Source: Sandaracinaceae bacterium
Lineage (GTDB): Bacteria > Myxococcota_A > Polyangia > Polyangiales > Houyiibacteriaceae
Direction of reading: 5' to 3'
Length of the DNA stretch: 64,000 nucleotides
Assembly (NCBI GenBank): GCA_020633055.1
Contig: JACKEJ010000005.1
Coordinates: 1-64,000, forward strand
Positions 35,601-42,776 of this stretch are shown piece by piece; positions within the stretch are counted from its first letter, which is position 1, and each line of letters opens with the position of its first letter. Under the pieces are notes generated by a model. It was given only the letters and a program-made list of their open reading frames with translations, was not told the origin of the DNA and did no database searches. A program made the translations under genes and the position numbers.

Positions 35601-37229
35601 CGCGATGGCGTCTGCGGGCGCGTCCAAGTGGGTGGCCTGGATGTCTGCGATCCGCACGAGGTCCTGGCGCTGTTGCCAGCCCGTGCCACCTGCGCTCCGG
35701 CGGCGCAGCGCGGACACCAGCTCGGGCCAACGCTCCTGCGCCGACAGGACGTCCACGATGGCTGCGAGCGCCTGGGCGTCCGACGGATCGAGCGCCAGCG
35801 CCGCTTCGTACGCCCGCAGCGCGCGGTCGGGCGCCCCCTGCGTCTCCGCGACCCTGGCGACCTCGCCCCACACCTTCCGCTGGGCAGCGGGTTCGGTCTC
35901 GAGGCCGGCCAGGCGCTCCAGTGCGGTCAGGTGTTCCTCGTCACGTCCCGCGAGCGCGTACAGCGCGCTGAGGTTGCGCGCGCAGGTGAGCGCCGTGGAC
36001 GGCTCGAGGGCGGGCTCGACCAGCACCGCCTCCAGCAGCGCGGTCGCACCGCCCACGTCTCCTGCCGCGCGCAGCAGCTCTGCCGACTCGACGCGCAGCG
36101 CGGTGCGGAGGGTGGCGTCCTCCGTACTCTCGGCCACCTCGGACAACACGGCGACTACGCGCGGCACGGCGCCGAGCTGCTCGCCGAACGCGCGCAGCTT
36201 CTCGCGCGCGACCGCGTCCTTGGGGGCCAGCAGGACGGCGTCGGCGTAGTGAGCGAGTGCCTCGTCGTTCCGCCCCTGCGCCTCTAGCCTCTGGCCCGCC
36301 TCCTTGTGCAACGCTGCGCGGTCGTCTTCGGCGGCGAGCGCGAGAGCCAGGTCCAGGGTGCGCACGACGTCCGCGGTGAGCCCTTCGGCCGTGTAGTGGT
36401 CCTTCAGGCTCTGGAGCGCCTCGCGGCGAACCTCGGTGTCCCCGGAGTCGTCGGCGACGACGCGCTCGAGCGTCGCGACGGCAGGGCTGGCGTCCGACGG
36501 TTCGTCCGCGAGCAGCGCCTTGATCTCGCGCAGGGCGCCGGCGGCGTCGGCCAGCTTGTCGAGGTAGGTGCTCGCAATACGCATGCGCAGCGCGTGAGCG
36601 TCGTCCCGGGTACGAGCCGAAAGGGTGGCGCGCCAGAACTCGATCAGGTCCGCCCAGCGCTCCGCGCGCTCCAGCAGGCGCTCGAGGTTCGCGGCGACGC
36701 CCGCGTCGTCGGGCCGGAGGGCACGCAGCTGCCGCAAGAAGTCCACCGCCCGATCGGAGCGGCCGGCGAAGTCCTTCGCGGTCTGCGCGGCCTCCTCCAA
36801 CAGCACCGCCTTACGGTCGTCACCGCTGGCGGCGATGGCGCGGTCGTACAAGGTGAACAGCTCATCCCAGCGCTCCGCGCCCGTGTAGATGACCGTCAGC
36901 CGCTGGAACGCCCAATCCGAAGCGTCGGGGTCGACGACCATGGCGCGCTCGAGCACCTCGATGATCTGGGGCGCGTCCTCCCCGAACCACTCCTCGTGGA
37001 AGTTGAGCGCGCGCTGCGCGAGCGGCCCCCCAACGGCGGCGCTCGTGACCTCGTTGAGCGCAGCGCGGTAGAGGGCGCTCACGTCGTCTGGGCGCTGCGT
37101 CGCGCCGGCCCAGTCCTCGAGGGTGTCCCAGGCGGCGTCGTCCGACGGGTTCGCACGCGCGGCCACGCTGGCCTCGACGAAAGTGGGGTCGTTGCTGGCT
37201 GATTCGTCGAACGTCTCTTCAGTCGCCAT
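29658..37229 (-). CDS. Giant TPR-repeat protein (2,523 residues)
   Basis: Starts at the ATG at 37229 (MATEETFDESASNDPTF); upstream in-frame codons look non-coding. The whole chain is a near-continuous solenoid of TPR-like helix pairs of about 34-40 residues, for example EAVLVEPALEPSTALTCARN, AYEAALALDPSDAQALAA and AYRRALLADPINESARRGLA. The composition is Ala, Leu, Glu, Asp and Arg rich and strongly acidic. There is no signal peptide, membrane segment or catalytic domain that I can see. TPR solenoids are protein scaffolds. The partners are unknown. It stands between glpK and an SDR gene, 78 bp before glpK. Confidence 0.85.
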   Translation of the reverse strand: MATEETFDESASNDPTFVEASVAARANPSDDAAWDTLEDWAGATQRPDDVSALYRAALNEVTSAAVGGPLAQRALNFHEEWFGEDAPQIIEVLERAMVVDPDASDWAFQRLTVIYTGAERWDELFTLYDRAIAASGDDRKAVLLEEAAQTAKDFAGRSDRAVDFLRQLRALRPDDAGVAANLERLLERAERWADLIEFWRATLSARTRDDAHALRMRIASTYLDKLADAAGALREIKALLADEPSDASPAVATLERVVADDSGDTEVRREALQSLKDHYTAEGLTADVVRTLDLALALAAEDDRAALHKEAGQRLEAQGRNDEALAHYADAVLLAPKDAVAREKLRAFGEQLGAVPRVVAVLSEVAESTEDATLRTALRVESAELLRAAGDVGGATALLEAVLVEPALEPSTALTCARNLSALYALAGRDEEHLTALERLAGLETEPAAQRKVWGEVARVAETQGAPDRALRAYEAALALDPSDAQALAAIVDVLSAQERWPELVSALRRRSAGGTGWQQRQDLVRIADIQATHLDAPADAIATWKEVSETYGESADVVDALSELYTRTEAHSALAELLSRAAEREDAHLAAVRCRLGETYFTQLGDAPLALAAYRRALLADPINESARRGLAMLSEDPTVKADAVRGLARSYELADEWEPLLALLDQRLALASGDDQVVELLTEAATLQEQRAGAKAAALSSMCRVLELRPFDRRVEAEVRRLSTEAEAPLAAATAFEAAAQRVDEDPDRRAALLEQAAALFESMGDHAAALGAYTGALSAMPRSAAYADAVVRLGPLAGEGSEDVVELALQAVCEGEPPTGHLRLLAGLQRRAPGRPLFDTLMRLAERDAADLSVLLEAARLADETLADAALARSTYEALYERSVGLVRRAGSAGAADAVAAASTAIERLVALYRDASATGEQIAIQLEAAKLPLDEATRLQYRRDAAALAAESGDRDTAIEQYRLVHAAAPADTQTTDALSALLTDAKRHPELLELCQEELGTTQDQARRLHLRLEIARLVAAIEASGGRLEALRKNLEEVPGHEASIAMLASVYEAQGRHEDLADMLAAQANQADSERARGLFERAARIAEQQLHDDERALENYRRVVELSPSPEALDALSRIHEGREEYAAAARWLERRLGLASDAEKAAISLRLAKALFHAGRDERAAEVLEAARAQAPQNAEIHVLLANHYRKADALEPLARLISDAALGTQDTAAALVYVREAAELFCDRLGTPAAAIAVLTRGVELDPEDKDLALKLADGLREAGQLDAARATLEALVESYGRRRSAERAAVHHRLGLVAREQGDLPAAIEQLELATKMAMASAPILQTLGDLAREAGDLDRAEKAYRTLLMAVRRRGADEVVDVGVGEVLFELHAIAAARSDETQALELRDSALEAAASSDAEALRFGEALVARGDATLALEGLRRRSATVDEGEGSAASVAALRAALGDVLAGPLGRGEEALSEYLRALAADSGAAALHKKTRVLARDLGKTDLYVAALESSVDACRRAEDAEHSGDLLLRLGRVMAEDLGQPASAAETFRRAEEALTDPTRAWLALARLEDGAGDLREQTRVLEALVEAESVPQVDRVDALYRLAAIELGDDGDAEGGVVNLRRAFSLDPRYDQAVTLLSTAARRDPAVHGVMSFYEEVARGSGDEQAVLEFLSLRATLPDATLAQVREGVERATNAEDVERLEAFLARAVAIARASEDSAAVRWALLSTADRRQARGDVRGALESLKEAAASAEGDEARDLRLRVATAARQDGGDLRLAAEAYEQLLVDDPMEVTLWEPLLEVYAQLDEADRLNDRVSSLIDGLLSPQLRNRARMIKGRYLARLEGREYDAVDVLRNVLDEEPDHSEAATLLTTLYERSGYDEDLVELLHRQLDVARDNGDTEVIANASLKLGGLLEKVERVDAMEVYRRALEWVPSERPIIEALLRLHGENDDPRELTELRERLLATETGAAASALARQVYAEWQALGDEAGMRRALEGGYRGNPGDGSIRMELEHWYRERGEYEGLANYLAAEAARVEDDPETSRALLLEAASIQRDQLGNPAGAVDVLRVAYAASRSLAILRELVQSLEAAGDVDGAVREVAGALERHQESEQRDAKLVALLRMRATLSLSRNDAAAAVDDLEAALTASQDLHEAELAAEVQTALVGALVTARDESVGRGDDATRRAATLRLVELYAPVDAPAAREELAAWVEHDATDREALLRLRDMDVASERWDGVAHDCARLLGVTEGQEQVDAALLLADSSERAGVPQYAKEGLEYVCSVQPGIPALVERLRALYEAIGAYRELADMLLVDAEGAPEDERFELFRRAGRLLIDGLGDAHAAIPALEAAAHIRPDDHETTLFLADAYMSHDRQADAGALLEAAIARQTRRRTPELAELQHRMAKLAIAAEERVLAMQWLQAAIESDKNNGQIASELSMLSMELGDLDTALSALRAVTLAKTQGEMSRAMAFLYQARIAHDRGEARRALLWARKAKSEDPDLQAASDFLAELGES

Positions 37230-37390
37230 GAGTCCTCTTCGGGGCACGCGCAGTCGCTTGGGGGGACGTGATGGTACCAACGTCGAAACAAAACCGAACT
37301 GCAAATTACGAAGCGCTCATCCCGCAACGCGCGTTCAGTGCTTGGCTCACCGTCGACGACGGGCGCTTCATTTCTGCTAGAAGGCGGTGC

Positions 37391-38137
37391 ATGAACCTCA
37401 CGGACCTGAAGATCATCGTCACCGGCGCCGCCCGGGGAATGGGCGCGCACTTCGCGCGACGCTTGCACGAGCTAGGGGCGCAGGTCGCCGCTGGCGACGT
37501 GGACGAAGCCGGCCTCGCCGAGCTCCCCGAGGGCGTCCACCGGCGACGCCTCGACGTCTCGAGCGACGCAGACGTCGCAGCGTTCGTCGCCTGGGCCGCG
37601 GAGTCCATGGGCGGTGTCAACGCGCTCGTCAACAACGCGGGCATCATCCGCGACGCGCTGCTCGTCCGAAAGAACCGCGAGGGCGTGGTCGAGCGCATGT
37701 CCCGCAAAGACTGGGACAGTGTCCTGGCGGTCAACCTCAGCGGCGCGACGATGATGGCCCAGGAGGTCGTGGCGTACATGCTGGAGCACGACGTCACGCC
37801 GGGCGTGATCGTCAACATCTCGTCCATCGCGCGACATGGCAGCCGCGGGCAGAGCAACTACGTGGCCGCCAAGGCCGCGCTGGCGGCGAACACGAGCACC
37901 TGGATGCGCGAGTTCTCTCGCTACGGCATCCGCGTGGGCGCCGTCGCCCCCGGCCTGATCGAGACGCCCATGACGGCCGGCATGAACGAGAAGGCGCTCG
38001 AACGCCTGCGCGCCGCGGTACCGCTCGGGCGCATCGGGAAGCCAGAGGACATCTTCATGGCGGTGAAGTTCATCCTCGAGTGTGACTTCTTCACCGGCCA
38101 AACCATCGACGTGGACGGCGGCGGCGTCATGGGGTGA
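37391..38137 (+). CDS. Short-chain dehydrogenase/reductase (FabG-like)
   Basis: 248 residues from the ATG at 37391, preceded by AAGGCGG. Classical SDR: cofactor loop TGAARGMGAHFARRL, D-V at the end of strand 2 (GDVDEA), NNAGIIRD, active-site Ser in VNISSIARHG and Y-x-x-x-K in SNYVAAKAAL. The C-terminus FFTGQTIDVDGGGVMG is typical of FabG-type 3-oxoacyl reductases. It could reduce a ketoacyl thioester or a similar ketone. It is divergent from the giant TPR gene across 161 bp. Confidence 0.9.
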   Translation: MNLTDLKIIVTGAARGMGAHFARRLHELGAQVAAGDVDEAGLAELPEGVHRRRLDVSSDADVAAFVAWAAESMGGVNALVNNAGIIRDALLVRKNREGVVERMSRKDWDSVLAVNLSGATMMAQEVVAYMLEHDVTPGVIVNISSIARHGSRGQSNYVAAKAALAANTSTWMREFSRYGIRVGAVAPGLIETPMTAGMNEKALERLRAAVPLGRIGKPEDIFMAVKFILECDFFTGQTIDVDGGGVMG

Positions 38138-38142
38138 GGTGA

Positions 38143-38158
38143 GGCACGCTCGGGTGCC
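38143..38158 (+). terminator. Weak hairpin after the SDR gene
   Basis: GGCAC-GCTCGG-GTGCC forms a 5-bp stem 5 bp after the SDR stop, between convergent genes. No T tract follows. Candidate terminator only. Confidence 0.2.
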
Positions 38159-38212
38159 CGGGCGCGTCCGACCAGGAGGACGGCAGCCCTCACCGCAAGC
38201 GGGCGCGTGGGC

Positions 38213-40507
38213 TCAATGCGTGGACAGCGCCGCCGCGTCGTCCGGGCGCGCCAGCACCTGGTAGCAGGCGGACAGCGTCTTCAACGCGGCCGCCTCGCCG
38301 CGGGCGTCGGCGTCGGCCCTGGCCGCCTGCAAGGCGCGCAGCGACTCTCGCACCGCCGCCTTGGTGTCGCCCTCCTGCAGCAGCAAGAGCGCGTGGGTCA
38401 GCGCCGCGCGAGCGCGCTCGCCCGGCCGGTCCCCGCCGCCGCGTTGCAGCATGTGCTCGTACGCCACACGCGCTGCATCCGTCGTGCCCCGCAGGACGGC
38501 CAGGGCCACCCGCATGCGATCGGCTGCGACCAGGCTGCGGCCCTGAGCGATGCCCATCTCCACGTACCGCTCCGCGCGCTCGTAGTCGCGCGCCTGGATG
38601 GCGTCGATGGCCCGCACCGTCGCGGCCGCGCCGACCACCGTGCTGACCTCCATGCTCTCGCCCGCGAACGACGTTCGCGCTGGGTTCGCCTCGCGCTCGC
38701 GGCGTTTGATGGTCTGGGAGACGTGCGCGGCCACCCGCCGCGTGTCGTCGTCCGGCAGGAATTGCACCGCCGCAGCCGCAAGGCGCAGCGCACCGCGTAG
38801 GTGCTGGGTGTCCGCCGCGGCGACGGCCGCGGTCAGGAGCCCACGCGCGCCAGCCTCCACGTCGCCGCCCTCCGCTTGGAAGTAGGCGAGGCTCACGCCA
38901 GCGAAGACGCCCGCGCGCACACCCGCGGCAGCCTCGGCGGCGAACCGGTACAGCTCCGCGCGTCGCGCGGGCGGCATGGCACCGAGGACCACGTGGCGCA
39001 GCTGCTCCGAGGTAGTACGCCACTCGGTCCGGCGCTCGAGCAACCAGGCCGCTGCGAGGTCGGCGACCGCACCCTCCAGCTCATCGGCCGCGACGCCGTC
39101 GAGCGCGACGATGGCCGCGAGCGCCCGGTCTCCCGCCCCCTGCGGCAGCAACGAGACCGTCTCGAGCACGCGGTACGCCGTGGGGTCGACGCTGCGGAGG
39201 CGGTCGGCGAGGAGCCGCTCCAGGGGCACGGCCCCGTCCACCGTCGGCGGTGACAGCCGGAAACGGAAGCGACCACGCTCGTGGATCAGGTCGCCGGCCG
39301 CGACCAGCGAGCGGGCAGCCTCGATGACCCCGAGCGGCGTGTCCCCGCCGATGGCGGCCACGCGCGCCGCGAGCCCACTCCCCTCGGGCTCGCCGAGCAC
39401 CTGCGCCGCCAGCGTGCGAGCCAGAGACGGGCTGAACCGCGGCAACGTGGACTCGATCACGCCTCGGGCGGAGATCGCGGCGGGGACGCGGCCCTCCTCG
39501 GACAGCCGCACGACGACCACGGCGGCGGCGCCGGGCTGGTCGATGGCCTCGTTCAACAGCTTCACCGTGGAAGGGTCGATGCCGCCCACCGGATCGAGGA
39601 GGATGACCGGCTTGCCCCCCTCTGCGCCAACCAGCGCGAGCATGCGGCCGAAGAGGGTGGTGGCGTCGACGAGGCTGACGACCTCACCCTCGGTGAGGGC
39701 CCGGAGCGCCTCTCGGTCCACGGGCGTCAGACCCGCGAAACGCGAGAGGACGGCGTCTCCCGTACCGAACGCGTGCAGCAGGGCGTAGCGGAGACTGCCG
39801 AGCGGCTCGAGCCCTCCCGGCACTCCCGAAACGTGCAGAGAGAGAGGAGCCGACAGCGCTTCGATCAGCCGCGCGCACAGCCGTCGCGCGCCAGCGCCGC
39901 TTGGCCCTCGCAGCACGAGGCGCAGACTCCCTGGCTTCTCTGCGCTGGCGATGATGGACCGCGAAGCGTGCTCGATCGGCGCCAGCAGGCCCGGCTGACG
40001 CAAGTGCATGAGCCCGGCGCGGCAATCCGCCAGGAAGGGGTGCTCGCGGTCGATGGCGTCACCACGCAGACCAGCCGATCCCGTGTTGACCGTGCGCGCG
40101 AACAAGAACGCATCCCGCGCAACGGCGTGGCAGGCGGGATCGAGCACCAGCTCGCCAAAACGCGCTCGGTTTGCGAGCAGCTGCGCGCGATCGAAGGCTG
40201 CCCCCGAGAGCCCGTTCTCGCGCTGCTCCACCTCGCCCACGGCGACCCCGAGCGCCACGCGCAAACCGGCCATGCTCGGGTCGAGGGCGTCGGCGCGCCG
40301 CAGCGTCTCGAGCCCCCAGCTGAGGGCCGAGTGCGCGTCATGCATCTCGAACAGCACGGCCAGCGTGGAACCAACGCGCAGCACCACGCGGCCCCCGGCG
40401 TCCTCTGCGCGCGCGGCAAGGTCGTCGGTCCACGCGTCGTGCGCGCCGCTCTCCTCCTGCTCGTCGAGCACCGGGATGGCGCGATGCCACAGGACCAGAC
40501 ACTCCAT
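38213..40507 (-). CDS. Degenerate cyclase-homology / P-loop ATPase-like / TPR protein
   Basis: 764 residues from the ATG at 40507. Residues 1-140 resemble a class III nucleotide cyclase domain (VLRVGSTLAVLFE, LRVALGVAVGEVEQRENG, FDRAQLLANRARFGELVLDP), but no metal-binding Asp pair is visible. Residues ~195-500 look like an AAA/STAND ATPase with an altered Walker A, GPSGAGARRL (201-210), where the Lys is Arg, and a Walker B-like VILLDPVGGID. The remainder is helical and TPR-like. This order recalls cyclase-ATPase-TPR signalling proteins that have lost catalysis. The start lies 8 bp after the pspA-like stop, so the pair forms an operon. Confidence 0.65.
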   Translation of the reverse strand: MECLVLWHRAIPVLDEQEESGAHDAWTDDLAARAEDAGGRVVLRVGSTLAVLFEMHDAHSALSWGLETLRRADALDPSMAGLRVALGVAVGEVEQRENGLSGAAFDRAQLLANRARFGELVLDPACHAVARDAFLFARTVNTGSAGLRGDAIDREHPFLADCRAGLMHLRQPGLLAPIEHASRSIIASAEKPGSLRLVLRGPSGAGARRLCARLIEALSAPLSLHVSGVPGGLEPLGSLRYALLHAFGTGDAVLSRFAGLTPVDREALRALTEGEVVSLVDATTLFGRMLALVGAEGGKPVILLDPVGGIDPSTVKLLNEAIDQPGAAAVVVVRLSEEGRVPAAISARGVIESTLPRFSPSLARTLAAQVLGEPEGSGLAARVAAIGGDTPLGVIEAARSLVAAGDLIHERGRFRFRLSPPTVDGAVPLERLLADRLRSVDPTAYRVLETVSLLPQGAGDRALAAIVALDGVAADELEGAVADLAAAWLLERRTEWRTTSEQLRHVVLGAMPPARRAELYRFAAEAAAGVRAGVFAGVSLAYFQAEGGDVEAGARGLLTAAVAAADTQHLRGALRLAAAAVQFLPDDDTRRVAAHVSQTIKRREREANPARTSFAGESMEVSTVVGAAATVRAIDAIQARDYERAERYVEMGIAQGRSLVAADRMRVALAVLRGTTDAARVAYEHMLQRGGGDRPGERARAALTHALLLLQEGDTKAAVRESLRALQAARADADARGEAAALKTLSACYQVLARPDDAAALSTH

Positions 40508-40515
40508 GCGTCGGC

Positions 40516-41187
40516 TCAGTCGCGCAGGCGCGCCTTGAGCGCCTCGAGTTCGTCTTCGATGGCCCCATCCCCGCCCGCCCGCTCGAGGCGCCGGAACTTG
40601 GCGTCCACCTCGGCCCGGGAAGGGTCTTCGAGCACGGCGTGGGCCTCCACCTCCGCGTCCAGCTGCGCGATGCGCCCGCTCATGCGCTCCAGCTCGTCGA
40701 ACGTGCCTCCACCGAGGCGTGAGGAGGCGCTGTCCCCCGGCACCTCCCGAGCCCGCCGCACCTGCTGGGCGAGGGTCGCCTTGCGCGCCTTGAGGTCTTC
40801 GATCTGGCGCTCGACGCGCTCGAGGGTGTCGCGCATCTCGTCGGCCGCCACGAGCTGCTGGTTCGCGCGGGCGGAAGCCTCGCCGGCCTTCTTGGTGAGG
40901 CGCGCCTTCTGCTTCAGCGCCTCACGCGCGAGCGCGTCGTCCCCGTTGCGCAGCGCGAGCACGGCGCGGTCCTCCCATACCGCCACCTCCTTCTGGATCT
41001 CCTCTCGCTCCTTCTCGATGCGCTTCGACGCGCCGAGCGTGGAGATGAGCTCCCGCTTCGCGCGCTTCACCTCGGCCTCCATCTCCACCACGGTCTGCGA
41101 GATGAGCTTGTCCGGGTCCTCCGCGTTGTCCAGCATGGAATTGAGGTTGGATTTGATGACTTGATTGAGTCGGGAGAAGATCCCCAT
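40516..41187 (-). CDS. pspA: PspA/IM30 family membrane-stress protein
   Basis: 223 residues from the ATG at 41187, with GGAG five bases upstream. MGIFSRLNQVIKSNLNSMLD is the amphipathic N-terminal helix of PspA/Vipp1. Long coiled-coil helices follow (VEMEAEVKRAKRELISTLG, EREEIQKEVAVWEDRAVLAL, RVERQIEDLKARKATLAQQV). Such proteins polymerise on the inner face of the membrane to protect it. No pspBC or pspF is nearby. The downstream partner is a degenerate ATPase-like protein, and hisC diverges. Confidence 0.88.
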   Translation of the reverse strand: MGIFSRLNQVIKSNLNSMLDNAEDPDKLISQTVVEMEAEVKRAKRELISTLGASKRIEKEREEIQKEVAVWEDRAVLALRNGDDALAREALKQKARLTKKAGEASARANQQLVAADEMRDTLERVERQIEDLKARKATLAQQVRRAREVPGDSASSRLGGGTFDELERMSGRIAQLDAEVEAHAVLEDPSRAEVDAKFRRLERAGGDGAIEDELEALKARLRD

Positions 41188-41301
41188 GGTGCTCCGCCGG
41201 TCGAGAGGTTCGTGCTGTCGGAATCGTTCCATGATGCGCGACGCCTGTAAATGGTCGCGGAGGCTCGCTGATCCGTGCACACCGCGTTACAACGAGGCGC
41301 C

Positions 41302-42402
41302 ATGTCCGATGCCATAGCCGCGCTGTGCGCGCTGGTCCCCGCCACCACCCGAGCCCTCAGCGCGTATCGCGTGCCCGCCGCGCCGCCGCCCGTGAAGCTG
41401 GACGCCAACGAGAGCCCTTGGCCGCTCCCGCAGGCCGCGCGCGAGCGGCTGTCCGAGGCGCTCGCGAACGTGGAGCTGCACCGCTACCCGGACGGACGCG
41501 CGCAGGGGGTGCGGGACGCGTTGGCGCGCAAGCTCGGCGGGCAGCCGGACGACTACGTGCTCGGCTGTGGTAGCGACGAAGTCATCGCCATGCTCATGAC
41601 GGCCTGCTCGCAGCCGCGCGCAGGAGCCACGCAGGCCAAGGTCCTCTACCCGGTCCCGACGTTCGTCATGTACGGCATCACGTCCCGCGCGCTGGGCCTC
41701 GATCCGGTCGAGGTGCCGCTGACGGACGACTTCGAGCTGGACGAGGCCGCGCTCCACGCCGCGTTCGAGCGAGAGCGGCCGAACCTCGCCTTCTACGCGA
41801 CCCCGAACAACCCGACGGGGAACCGCTTCGACGACGGCATCCTCGAGCGTTTGGTGCGAGCGTTCCCCGAGACCCTGCACATCGTGGACGAGGCCTACGG
41901 GCCGTTCGCGTCCACGTCGCTCTACGGGTGGTGCGATCGCTACCCCCAGGTCGGCCTGCTCGGCACCCTCAGCAAAATCGGCGTCGCCGCAGCGCGCGTG
42001 GGCTGGGTGCGCCTGCACTCGGAGCTCTCGGCCGAGGTGGAGAAGGTGCGTCAGCCCTTCAACCTGAACGCCCTCGGGCAGCTCACCGCCGAGCTGGCCC
42101 TCACCGAGCTCGCCCCTCTCCTCGACGAGCAGGTCGCGGCCATCGTCGCGGAGCGCGACATGCTGGTCGCCGGGCTGCGCGACGACCCACGCCTCACCCC
42201 CTACCCCACCGAGGCCAACTTCGTGCTGGTGCGCGTCGCCGACGGTGACAGCCAGGGCCTCGCGGAAGACCTCCTCGCCCGCGGCGTCGCCGTGCGCAGC
42301 TTCCACAAGTACGGAGGACGCCTCGCTGGCCTGATCCGGATCACCGTGGGCACCCCCGACGAGAACCAAGCCCTCCTCCGAGCGCTCCGAGCCTCCCGCT
42401 GA
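41302..42402 (+). CDS. hisC: Histidinol-phosphate aminotransferase
   Basis: 366 residues from the ATG at 41302, with GAGG ahead. Fold-type I aminotransferase of histidine synthesis. KLDANESPWPLP is the typical HisC N-terminal motif. LHRYPDGRAQGVRDALA, GCGSDEVIAML, YATPNNPTGN, IVDEAYGPFA and the PLP lysine in TLSKIGVAAARVGW follow, and RITVGTPDENQALLRAL closes the chain. It is not in a his operon here; it diverges from pspA across 114 bp. Confidence 0.9.
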   Translation: MSDAIAALCALVPATTRALSAYRVPAAPPPVKLDANESPWPLPQAARERLSEALANVELHRYPDGRAQGVRDALARKLGGQPDDYVLGCGSDEVIAMLMTACSQPRAGATQAKVLYPVPTFVMYGITSRALGLDPVEVPLTDDFELDEAALHAAFERERPNLAFYATPNNPTGNRFDDGILERLVRAFPETLHIVDEAYGPFASTSLYGWCDRYPQVGLLGTLSKIGVAAARVGWVRLHSELSAEVEKVRQPFNLNALGQLTAELALTELAPLLDEQVAAIVAERDMLVAGLRDDPRLTPYPTEANFVLVRVADGDSQGLAEDLLARGVAVRSFHKYGGRLAGLIRITVGTPDENQALLRALRASR

Positions 42403-42493
42403 GCCCCACACTCAGGTGGACCTCCCGCGGCAAAGCGGACCTCGCGCGTCCACCGCACTCCGTCGCGCGCCATAGGCAAGGACACGTCACCGA

Positions 42494-42619
42494 GGGAGGG
42501 GGAGCTCCGGGCACGGGTGTCGGGGGGCCCCATTGCAAGCGCCCTGGCGCGCCGCAATGGGGGAGGCACCGCAGGGAGCGCCTGCGCGACCGAGCCCGTG
42601 CCCGGAGCTCCCCCCTCCC
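42494..42619. repeat. 126-bp nested inverted-repeat element (three-way-junction fold)
   Basis: Outer arms 42494-42517 and 42595-42619 are 24/25-bp inverted repeats differing by one extra base in a C run; they share the core GGAGCTCCGGGCACGGG. Inside are two perfect hairpins: CCCCATTGC (42528-42536) with GCAATGGGG (42554-42562), and CGCAGG (42570-42575) with CCTGCG (42581-42586). The fold would be a closed three-way junction. It sits in the 374-bp gap between hisC and the HD gene, in which I see no gene. No T tract follows. It could be a structured RNA or a small REP/MITE-like element. Confidence 0.65.
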
Positions 42620-42776
42620 GTTCGCGACCAAGTCCCTCGCCTGCGACGCATCCGAGCCCAGCCAGACGCGTGAGACCGGCGCCCCGCCGCGCGGCTTGCA
42701 CCATGAGGCGTAGGCTCTATGTTCACCGACCCCCGTGCCCCGACCCTCCGTGACACCGCCGGCAGCCGAGAGCTCC

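Noticed and set aside
42735..42776. GTG start for the HD-domain gene
   Set aside because: It adds 14 Pro/Ser-rich residues without a ribosome site; the ATG at 42777 is the simpler choice, although the GTG is not excluded.
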